Below, piece by piece: positions 10,877-20,318 of a stretch of 64,000 nt of DNA. Each line of letters starts with the position of its first letter. The first letter of the stretch is position 1. A program made the translations under genes and the position numbers. A model generated the notes under the pieces. It saw only the letters and a list, made by a program, of their open reading frames with translations, ran no database searches and was not told the DNA's origin. This stretch comes from Bifidobacterium aemilianum (GTDB taxonomy: Bacteria > Actinomycetota > Actinomycetes > Actinomycetales > Bifidobacteriaceae). Where the stretch lies: positions 1 through 64,000 of the forward strand of contig NZ_PDCG01000007.1 of the NCBI RefSeq assembly GCF_003315635.1, read 5' to 3'.

Positions 10877-11317
10877 TCTGCCGCAATCCCCTCTCGTCCT
10901 ATATGCAAACACCCCGCCGCCCTGGACCGACGACCTTCTCCTGATTCGCCCATCACCGGCATTCGCCAAGCTACCTGCGGCCCAGTAGGGCAACTCACCC
11001 AGTTTAGTCCATGCCAGGGTATCGGCCAAGAGAATATTGAATCGCCCTGTTCGCTGCGGACTAAGGCTGCCGGAGCGGGCAGATGCCAGGACGCTGGGGC
11101 GGAGCGGGCAAAGGACACCCTCAAAGTTCCGGCACCGCTCCCCCACATGCGGCCACACCATCAGTTCGCACCCGACGAATCCGCCTCCAGTCAGCATGTG
11201 AATCCTCTCTTGGCTGAGTGGACGGAGCCGTGCCATACTGGCAACACCAGGATGGCGAACATAGGGGAAGACCCACAATCGCCGCAGACCATCACCACAG
11301 CAGCCACGGGGGGCAGC

Positions 11318-12343
11318 ATGACAGGCACAGACCATCAGCCAGGGCAAGAGGACCGCAATCAAGCCGTCGGGCAGGACCCGACAGCGGGGCAGGCCAGTTC
11401 AGCCAAGAGCCAGACAGCCTATATGGCCGGCGGCTGCTTCTGGGGTCTGGAACGCTACATGCAGGGCATGGATGGGGTACTGGACACCCAGGTGGGCTAC
11501 GCCCAGTCCAAGCTGGCCAGGCCCTCCTACGAGCAGGTATGTTCCGGTGAGACCGATGCGGCTGAGACCGTCAAGGTCACCTTCGATCCGGAACGGCTCA
11601 GCCTGCGGTCCCTGGCCCTGCTCTTCCTTGATGTGATCGACCCCTTCTCTCTGAATCAGCAGGGCAATGACGTCGGTCGCCAATACCGGTCCGGCATGTT
11701 CTTCACCGATGGGCCCCAGGAGGCCTGCTACCGACAAGCCGTCAAAGAGCTGGCTGGGCTGACCCGGCGTGAACCCGTGGTGGCCGTGGAGGCCCTCGAG
11801 AACTTCTACCCAGCCGAGGACGACCATCAGGACTACCTGAACAAGAACCCGGGCGGCTACTGCCATATCTCCCTGCCCAAGATCCTCAATGTCGGCAAGC
11901 GACAGCAAGTCATCGAACGTGTCTGGCAGCTGACCCCAGAACAGTACGCGGTCACCCAGCAGGCGGCGACCGAGCGCCCCTTTGACAACGTCTACGACCA
12001 GACATTTGAACCCGGCATATACGTGGACATCGTCAGCGGCACCCCCCTCTTCCGTTCGACCGACAAGTTCGATGCCGGTTGTGGCTGGCCCGCCTTCTCC
12101 AAGCCCATCGACCCTGACCTGGTCAAGGGCTATCAGGACAAGAGCCTGCCGGGCAGACCACGGGTCGAGATCCGGTCAGCCCAGTCAGGCATCCACCTGG
12201 GTCATGTCTTTGAAGATGGCCCAGCAGACCTGGGCGGCCTTCGATACTGCATGAATTCCGCCTCCTTGCGCTTCGTTCCCAAGGACCGGATGGAGGCCGA
12301 GGGATATGGGGATCTGCTGAGCTCGTTGGATGAGCGCGCTTGA
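11318..12343 (+). CDS. msrAB: Fused peptide methionine sulfoxide reductase MsrA-MsrB
   Basis: Residues from about 30 to 190 form MsrA, with the catalytic motif [12 protein letters not shown], which reduces Met-S-sulfoxide. After a linker the MsrB domain follows, with [26 protein letters not shown] and the catalytic cysteine in [12 protein letters not shown], which reduces Met-R-sulfoxide. The zinc CxxC pairs of other MsrBs are absent ([11 protein letters not shown]), and the resolving cysteine sits in GCGWP, as in PilB-type fusions. ATG at 11318 follows GGGGGGCAGC; an in-frame ATG at 11252 is possible. No signal peptide is seen, so it acts in the cytoplasm, repairing oxidised proteins. It is divergent from the SNF2 gene. 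Confidence 0.92.
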   Translation: MTGTDHQPGQEDRNQAVGQDPTAGQASSAKSQTAYMAGGCFWGLERYMQGMDGVLDTQVGYAQSKLARPSYEQVCSGETDAAETVKVTFDPERLSLRSLALLFLDVIDPFSLNQQGNDVGRQYRSGMFFTDGPQEACYRQAVKELAGLTRREPVVAVEALENFYPAEDDHQDYLNKNPGGYCHISLPKILNVGKRQQVIERVWQLTPEQYAVTQQAATERPFDNVYDQTFEPGIYVDIVSGTPLFRSTDKFDAGCGWPAFSKPIDPDLVKGYQDKSLPGRPRVEIRSAQSGIHLGHVFEDGPADLGGLRYCMNSASLRFVPKDRMEAEGYGDLLSSLDERA

Positions 12344-12398
12344 GCCAAGCACCCAGACATAGCTCCGTGACCGCCCCTTCAGCAGGTCGAGCATCATA

Positions 12399-12451
12399 GA
12401 AACCGCCTGTCTTTCTCCCTAATTCAATGGGCAAGGAAGACATGCGGTTTC
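12399..12451 (+). terminator. Terminator of msrAB
   Basis: GAAACCGC-C-TGTCTT (12399-12413) pairs with AAGACA-T-GCGGTTTC (12437-12451), 15 pairs with one mismatch, about 55 bases after the stop codon. Confidence 0.6.
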
Positions 12452-12490
12452 ACCTTGCCCAAGCAATTTCCAATCTCTGGGAGCCTTCCA

Positions 12491-12503
12491 CCCCCCCCCC
12501 CCC
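12491..12503. repeat. Homopolymer tract of 13 C
   Basis: A pure run of thirteen C lies between the msrAB terminator and the adhesin terminator. Runs of this length change in length easily, but no promoter or reading frame depends on this one as far as I can see. Confidence 0.85.
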
Positions 12504-12511
12504 AACAGCAG

Positions 12512-12547
12512 ACGGCCATCAATTCCTTCTCAGGGACTGATGGCCGT
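12512..12547 (-). terminator. Terminator downstream of the adhesin pseudogene
   Basis: ACGGCCATCA (12512-12521) pairs with TGATGGCCGT (12538-12547), ten perfect pairs. It lies about 20 bases beyond the minus-strand stop at 12566. Confidence 0.6.
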
Positions 12548-12565
12548 TTGGCGAATCAGAGACCG

Positions 12566-15500
12566 CTAGATGCTGCTGTGCTTGGCTTCCACGCCTTCAC
12601 CAGACCTGGACCTTCCCCCGGACAGCAGGGTGGCGGAGAGGAGGGCCACGAATCCCAGCATCAGCAAGACCGAGACTGACACACCGGTCGCAGCCAGAAC
12701 CGGTACGGGCTTCGGGACTCGTTTGGGGACCTCGGCCGCCGCAGGGGTTGTGGCCGGCTTCGGTCTGGACGCTGGCACGGGGGCAGGCGTAGGCTTAGGC
12801 CCAGGCACCGGTGCGGGGGTAGGCGCGGGTGCTGGTGCCGGTGCCGGGATGACCGGCTCATCAACATGAAAGCTGTTGATGAAGGTCACCTGCTGCGGGT
12901 CACCGGCACCAATCTCCACCTGACCGTCAGTAGTGCTTCCCATACTGCTGCTGTCTTGAACCTCGGTAGACAGGGCACCGGCGTTCTCTGTCTGCCGAAT
13001 GCTGCAGATACTGCCCACTGGCACGGAATCAACCACATAGGACCCCTGCCCATCACCCTGTTTGAGGTCGAAGCTGTGGCTAGCCTCGTTCTTAGTCAGG
13101 TCGACTGGGCTGCCTTCCACCAGGCAGGAGAGCCCTACCGTGTAGTGGACTGCCGGAGTAGGTCCGTAGTTCACCTTGGTCTTCTCCGTGATGGTCAGTG
13201 GCTTGCCGACCTGGAAGGTGTTGGTGACCGCCATCTTGTAACCGGTGCTGGGTCCAGCGATATTGTCCAGCTTCAGGACCCTGTCCTTGCCGTCTGCCTT
13301 GACTGGTGTCTGCCGGGCCGGCAGCTTGCCCCTTCGCCGGAGAGGAGGGGACTGGAGAGGCCGGCTGCTGGGAGACCGGGGCCGCCGGCGGGATCACACC
13401 AGGCTTGGGAGTGGCCGGAGTCAGTGAGGCAGAGGCGACACCGATGATGGCATCAGTCTTGCTGGCCCCCTTGGCATTGTGCTCAGAGACCCGGCAGCTG
13501 ATACCGATGGGCAGGTCCTCAAAGACATGTTCGTCACCGTCCGCCAGTTCGAACCGCTCATGCAATCCCTTGCGGCTGCCCAGGGAGCAGTCAGCACCGA
13601 ACCCGTAGGTCTGATGGGAGTCGATGCGGCCGGTCTGGTCCTGAACTCGCTTACTGACCTTGACCGAGGTGGCCTTGAACCCGACCTTGAGCCGGCCCTG
13701 GGGCTTATTGCCGTCGTCCTTGGTGCCAACGACGGTCTGCACGCCGTTGGAGACGTATCCGTAGCCTTCAGCCAGCTTGCTTTCAGTGGCCTGACCATAG
13801 CGGTCCTGCTGCTCCTGGTAGCCGTCGGGATGGTAATCCATACCGGTCACCTGGCAGGTCGTACCCAAGAGCAGGACATCCACAGTGGACGAGAAGGTCT
13901 GGTCCACTGCGGTGAACTCGCCCATGTTCACCGTGCCCCGCTTGGCGCCGTCGTAGCCAGCGGGAGTCCAGCTCGGCCCCTTGCAGGCATAGGAGACGGC
14001 GAACCGGGCCTTATTGATGTGCCAGTCAGCCACAGGTTGCTGGTCCTCATAGGACAGGTGCATGGTGTAGGAACCTTTGGCGACCTTGGTCTCAACCGGT
14101 ACGGACTCCTCGGCGGAGCCCCAGATGGAGCTGTCGCTGGCCCGACCAATCACAGCTGCGGAATTGACGATGGCATCACCCTCAGCTGCCTTGGCCGGTA
14201 CGCGGACCTTGTATTCCAAAACCACGTACTCACCGGGCTTGAACCTGGTGCCATCGGCCCTGACGGTGAACTTGATGGCCGCCGCGGTCAGCCCCTGGTC
14301 ATCACCCTTCCATATGGCACCATGCTGCGCACATACCAGCCGGCCTGTCTTCTCCTCGGAATCCTAGAGCGCGCAGGGGTCTGTCGCCGAAGTGTATTCC
14401 GTCTTGGCACTGACATCGTCACGGGCACCAAGCGCCTGCACATCCTGGTCCGCGAGCACACGGGCCGAACCCTGGACGTACTCCGGGGTGATGGTGGTGC
14501 CCCGGAGGGCATCGACCACCGTTACCTTGTCGTTGACCATGGGCAACTCGTCCACCACCCGGAAGGACTGAGTATCGGAGCTACCAGCGTTGTAGGCCTT
14601 GATGCGGTAGGTCAGTTCCTCCCCAGGAGTCGTCTGCCGGTGGCAGGGACTCTTGACCCAGTCGGAACCGCCCCAGGTTATTCTGTTGGGCACGTCGCAA
14701 TCGCTACCATCGGGCAGGGTGTCGGAGAACCCGCCGGCATCGACGTATTTCTCCAGTTCCGTCTTGGCCGCCTGGTGGGTTTGGATCCTGACCTGCACCT
14801 TGCAGGAACCTGTTCCGGAAAAGTTCCTGTCGCAGACAGTTTCGGTCGTGCTGGAGGGCAGGCCGGCCTTGGACTTGTCCGCAGCCACGGTGATCTGATT
14901 GGTCTGAGTGGCGGCCTGACCAGTTCCCACCTGGAGTGGCAGCTTGATGACCAGACACTCCCCCGGCTCAAGGGTCATGTTCCCCCAGGTCCAGGTCATG
15001 GTCTTCACCGTGTTACCTGTTGAACCCACGACGAGGGCGGGCCTCACCCCCTTGTAGCGGCTTGGCGCGTAGGCCACCTGCCACAGGCGCGAGTGTAGAC
15101 CAGTTGGTCGTCCAGGTAATCACGGATGGCTGGGTTGTATATGGTGGCCGTGTCAGCCCGCTTCTCGTTGTCGAGCACCAGGTAGAAGTTTAGATAGTCG
15201 CCCGGATACCCATAGGATTCGGTATCACCTATGTTGGTGGCCGGATCGTAGTTCTTTACGAACTTGTAGGCCTTGGGGTAGCTGAACCCTAGGGAGACGA
15301 TCATATTCTACTCAGCGCAGGCGGTGTCCATGATCTGGGCCAGGCCACCGGAGACCTGGAGCACAAGCTACCCAAAGACACTGATCGGGACCCACCAGGT
15401 CTACCGGCTCCCATCCATATGGGTGGGTTCTCCGATGGGTGCCTTGTCCGTGGACTTGGACCGCAGACTGGCGCGAAGACGGGATTCAATGGTCACGACC

Positions 15501-18500
15501 GCGCTATCGCCGGCTTCGATCAGACCCGAATCCGTAGGCGTGCCTCCAATGACCTTCAAACGGAGCCCTGTGATCTCTTTGGCCGTGATGCCCGCAGGCA
15601 GGGTCACCGCCCCAGAAGTCACCTTGAACCACTTGGTCCACTTGCCGCCTCCTACGGTGCCCGGGGTGTCATCCGTACGTAAGGTCATGTAGGCCTGTGA
15701 TGGATCGGGGAGCTCAAGCGACAGGGTCTGGACATCGTTGGTGTCGAAGAAGGAGTTGGGCAGCAAGCTGTAGTTGGGGGTGTCCTTGGGCTGCTGGCTC
15801 AGATCCCAGACCTGGGCCTTGACCGCAGGTGGGTTGTCACCCAGTTCCTTGGCTGTGGATAGCTGAAGCTGATCAGCACCGGCGTTGCCGGTATTGGTCA
15901 CGCTGATCCTGCTGGTGTAGGTCGGCCGCTGGTCTCGGGCCACCTGGGAATCCCCGGCTTCCTCGACCTTGGCCCCCACGTTGTAGCGGGTGCCTACAAC
16001 GAAGACCGAGGCTGCGTACAGAGGAGAAGCGGTGTCTTGGACCGCCTTGCCCTTGTTGGTCGTAGTCTCAATCGGGGATGTGGGCCGGGCCACAGCCTCC
16101 TGCCCCATGCCATCCGGGCCATCCCCGTTGATGCAATCCTTGCCGTTCCACTTGGGGTTGACGGTACAATCCTGCGGACCGGTGATGGAGGCGCCGGCAT
16201 CAAGTGAGAAGGGCGGGGAGACCACATACTCGTTGTAGGCACCGGGATTGAACACATGGCCGCTTTGGGTGAAGTCGTAGCCGGTTGAGGCGGACCTGAC
16301 CTTGTCACGAAGCTCGTTTTCCAAGACCAGGATGCCCCTGTTGTCGCTACTGGATTTGATCAGTTGGCCGGGTGTGGAGAAGCTGAGAGTCAAGCCCACG
16401 ACCTCGTCCAGCTTGATGCTGTCAGGAATCCGGGATGTTGATGACATCGTCGGCCGCGACCATCTTGCCTCCCTTCCACAGGTAGAACTGCAGATGGGCG
16501 TCTGCCTTGTGCGCGTCATGGTCAGCCAGTGAGGGGTATTCGATCTTCGTCAGCCCATTGAGGGTGACCAGCTGGAAGGGGTTGCTCGGGGACAGATCAC
16601 CTCCAGCTGACTGAGCGCCAATGCCCACGCTTGCGTCCTCCGGAATGGTCTTGTAGGAGCTTCGTGGGCGCTCGATGAGGATCATCTCCGTATGTCCCAT
16701 GTCTGCGTTGTACACGGGATCACCGTCATTGACCATAGAATTGCTATGGGCGAAGGCGCGGTTCTCGCGGTCCTCATACCAGTGTTCAGTTCGTCGTTCG
16801 GCGAGGAACCAGACAGGTGCGGGTAGTTGTCAGGGTTGACGTCCTTGCCTGCCACCCCAGCGATGCCGTCAGTCAGAGCGGTCTGGCGCCACTTGACCTC
16901 ACCCGCGTCGATGCTGCAGACGACATCGGCCGGTAGGGTCTCACCCTTGCCAGGTGTGATGGTCAGCTGCAGGCCCACGATTTGTTCCAGTGGAAGGCTG
17001 GCGGCATAGGGCTGCAAGGTTACGGTGCTGGGACCGTCAACCTTGTCCACCACCCAGATCTGGAGCTCGCTCTTGCAGGTGACCGCCCCAGAGGAGAGCT
17101 TGCTGCTGCAGGTTATGCCATTGGGCTTCAGAGAGGTGAGTTTGGCGAAATTGAAGAAGTCATCTTTGAGTGATCCCAGGCCATAGCCGTTGGAACCCAC
17201 CTGGATGGGATCCGACAGGACCAGCTTCTTGGCGCCACGTGTGTCTTTGTATCAGTGCTCCGGCTTTCAATGGTGAAGGACAATTTGTGCTGATGGTAAT
17301 CCTGCTGTCCATAGCTCTTGCCCCGGCTCCAAAAATCGCCGGCCTCGTTCTTTCCGGTCGGGGCATAGGTGACCCGGGGACTGCCGCTCGGCTTGGAGGA
17401 TGCACCGACGCCGAAGGCGGGCTTGGTGAGCATCTCCTGGGACTGGACCGGTTCAATGTCGCCGGACTCCGCTCCGAAGGAGGCTGTGGCCTTGATCCTC
17501 GCTTTCATGGGCACCGCTTGCTCGTAGCGCTGCGGCGTGGAGATGTCTCTGCTGTCACTCAGAAGCTTGTCGCGCAGGGTCTCTTGTATACCAGGGACCC
17601 CTTGCAGCCATTGGTGGTGCAGCCCTTGGGCATGGGTGAGCCGACGGTGGCCGTGAAGCTCAGGGAGAGTCCGGCTACCCTATCCCAGCCCACACCGGCG
17701 GGGAGGTCAGGCAGAGCGGCGCCCCGGCTGATGGTCTGTGCCGACAAGGTCACCAGCTGGTGGGCATTGTCGTAATAGCTCTAGATGACTTTGGCCTTCT
17801 GGGCACCTTGAGGCCAAGTCAGTTTAGGCTTAGCGGTAATGGCGTTATAAAGCAGCGCTTCGCTGCCATCACTGGGGGCCCGCAGGTCAAGGGAGGTCAA
17901 ATCAACCGGACCGGCATTATAGAAGTGCTGGGTCAGCGTCGTCGGCTCTTGGGAACCGCTGACCGCCTTATTGTCATGGCGTATGTCAGAAGTCCACTCC
18001 TGGTCGAGCTGGGGCACGGGGACCAGGGCATCAACACGAATATCCCGGAAATACGGCATCGGCCCCGCCGGAGTCTCTCCTGTCGTGAAGGAGGCTACGA
18101 TGTCACCGCCGTCAGTGTAGTAACTTTGACGTTGCTGGGCGGTCACGACGGGCTCGCTCTTGCCCCTCAGGGTCTTGCGAAGTTTGAAGGAGGCCAAGGA
18201 GCTCACGGTGGATTGGGCCTTGACATTGTCGAAGGTCAGGACGTAACCGGTCACACCAGAGCAGGCTGCGGGAACCTGGGCCTTGGCACCGGCCTGGGTG
18301 GCCGTGAAGTCGGCGGGAAACTGCTGGTCCCCGCATTGGTAGATTACGGTGCCCTTGCCATAGCTGGCAGAATCGAGACCAGCAGGCAGGGCCATGGTCA
18401 GATATTCCAGGTCGAAGGCATCAAAGACATAGCTGTAGCCAGGTTGCAGTGCACTTGCGGACGGTTCCGTCAGAGTCAGCTTGGCACTGGCGTTGGATTG

Positions 18501-19227
18501 GATCTGAAGTTGAGTCAAGGAGCTGATATCGGCGTCGCTGTCCACAGCTACATGATCGACCTCCTGGCCGTTGAGACTCCACTTCGTCTTGCTCAACTTG
18601 ACGGCTGCATTCTTATGGTCCACTTGGATAATCGGGATGCTTGTGGAGCCGAAATCCTAGCTGCCGCTGTTGGCCCAGGCACCATCCTTGGTGACGCTGC
18701 CAAAGTCTGGATGGAGGTCTCCTTGCCGTTGTAGTCATCGTAGATGGTGTTCTCGGCAAAATTCAGAGGCACCATGACGGCGTTCTGGGGCTCAATGAGA
18801 TTGTCCCAGTCCAGGGTGACCTCATTGGTGGTTCCCGACTCCTGATAGCCGAACCGGACCCCTGCGGGCACCGCTATGCCGCCGTTTTGCTGGCCTTGGA
18901 CAACGAACTGCTTAGGGATGGTCAGCTTTGCGGTACCTTGCCGCAAGCGCTCTCCTCGGCCCCCGTGGCCGCCGGGCAGCCCATATTGACCACCAGGTAG
19001 AAGACGGATTTGCCTGTCTCCACCTTGATCTTTCCGGAATGCGCCGGCAAAGGATCAGTGTCGGCATTCACCAGCTGAGCCGAGAAAGTCGCCTCTGGAC
19101 CCACTGCGGCGTTGGCTGTTACTGGCACGACAATGCCCTCCATCAACGTTGCGGCTGTTGCAAAGAAACCCAGTAAGGCTTATCAAAATCAGTGCGCCGA
19201 AAAGACGCGCAAAATTCGCGTGTTCAA
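12566..19227 (-). pseudogene. Giant sortase-anchored surface adhesin, multiply broken
   Basis: The minus strand once encoded a surface protein of about 2,200 residues. The signal peptide can be pieced together (MNTRILRVF, GALILISLTG, FFATAATLMEGIVVPVTANA) but already needs two frame changes. The end has Pro/Ala repeats (PAPAPAPTPAPVPGPKP), a sortase motif LAATG, a hydrophobic segment and a basic tail ending KHSSI. VTNTF...TITE-like units near the end resemble Gram-positive surface-repeat domains. Frame changes are needed near 19180, 18930, 18720, 17590, 17150, 16790, 16440, 15065 and 13330. In-frame stops, all TAG, stand at 18657, 17781, 15401, 15368, 15308 and 14364. No part longer than about 400 residues is intact. 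The reading between breaks is still protein-like, so the decay is recent. Confidence 0.9.
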
Positions 19228-19444
19228 TTATTCCCCCATCACTGTGCTACAGACCGACACCCAGAAAGGGATACCACAATCGACATTGCACCTTGTGGAT
19301 TCTCAACTTCTTAGGTGTCATTCCTTTCCCACGATAGCAGTACCGTTGATAGTGTCTGAATGAACCCTTCAACTATGAGACCAGCGACCGTCCCATGGTC
19401 ATGCAGACAGTACCAGGTCTGACTCCAGCTCGGCGGAAGAGATC
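19228..19444. other. Intergenic stretch upstream of the adhesin relic
   Basis: Holds the former minus-strand promoter of the adhesin. GGGGGA lies just before the TTG at 19227 and is its likely ribosome-binding site. Nothing else is seen. Confidence 0.4.
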
Positions 19445-20176
19445 CTAGGCAAATAGCTGTTTGAAGATGAAGGCACCGCCGATGGCGCCCATGATTGGTG
19501 CGACGACCGGTATCCAAGCCTCACCCCAACGGGACGAACCCTTATGCGCAATGGGCAGGAGCTGGTGGAGGATGCGGGGCACCAGATCGCGGGCCGGGTT
19601 CAACCCGGGACCAGTGGGCCCACCCAGGGAAGTGACCAATCCCCAGACGATGAAACCGACCACGATCGCTGCGGAGGCCTTGTTTTTGGAGCCCCAATCC
19701 CCTTCCAGGCAGCAGAGGGCCCCCAAGACCAGAATCAGAGTGCCGATGAACTCGTTGATGAAGTAGTTGCTGTTGGAATCGGAGGCATCCGTGGTGGTGA
19801 ACGAGGCGAGGATGGCCTCAGGACTTTCGGTCTGTCGGTAGTGGGGGTAATAGGCTGCATAGACCAACAGCTGACCGACCGCCGCACCCAGGAGCTGGGC
19901 GACGATGAAGGGAAGGACCTGATTCCAGGGGAACATTCCGTTGACCGCCTGCGCGATGGTCATGGCCGGGTTTATCTGAGCGCCTGAGATGGCTCCGAAC
20001 ATCAGTACCGGGAACATCACACCGAATCCGTAACCCATAGCTATGGTCAGCCAGCCCGAATGGAAGCCTTTGGTTCCCTTGAGCTCCACATTGGCCACGG
20101 CCCCATTGCCGAAGACCATCAATATCGCCGTGCCGACGAATTCCGCCGCGAGTTTGGTCATCAATGCGTATTCCAT
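19445..20176 (-). CDS. glpF: Aquaporin-family glycerol facilitator
   Basis: A 243-residue membrane protein of the MIP family with both half-pore motifs: GAQINPAMTIA in the first half and GPGLNPARDLVPR in the second. The Asp after NPAR and the larger second loop are marks of glycerol-conducting rather than water-only channels. Six membrane segments plus the two half-helices can be traced, starting LAAEFVGTAILMVFGNGA. It lets glycerol and similar polyols cross the membrane passively. The start is ATG at 20176, with a second possible ATG at 20161. No glycerol kinase is adjacent. Confidence 0.88.
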   Translation of the reverse strand: MEYALMTKLAAEFVGTAILMVFGNGAVANVELKGTKGFHSGWLTIAMGYGFGVMFPVLMFGAISGAQINPAMTIAQAVNGMFPWNQVLPFIVAQLLGAAVGQLLVYAAYYPHYRQTESPEAILASFTTTDASDSNSNYFINEFIGTLILVLGALCCLEGDWGSKNKASAAIVVGFIVWGLVTSLGGPTGPGLNPARDLVPRILHQLLPIAHKGSSRWGEAWIPVVAPIMGAIGGAFIFKQLFA

Positions 20177-20318
20177 AATCGTACCTGTCTGTGTAGTGCA
20201 TCATCACTGATGGCTGTATAGGCTGGCGGTTCGGCAACGATGCCGGCCACCTGCCTTCCATTCTATGGGAATATGCCCAACACCGTGACCATTCGCCAAT
20301 CAAGCGGCTAGACAGCCC

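Noticed and set aside
12491-12503. C13 tract as a phase-variation switch
   Set aside because: It lies between two terminators, not in a promoter or reading frame.
12570-12869. Gly/Ala-repeat protein on the plus strand
   Set aside because: Antisense of the Pro/Ala repeats next to the sortase motif of the adhesin.
14364-18659. Recoding of TAG as an amino acid
   Set aside because: The same gene has about ten frameshifts, so ordinary decay of CAG codons explains the stops better; intact genes here do end in TAG.
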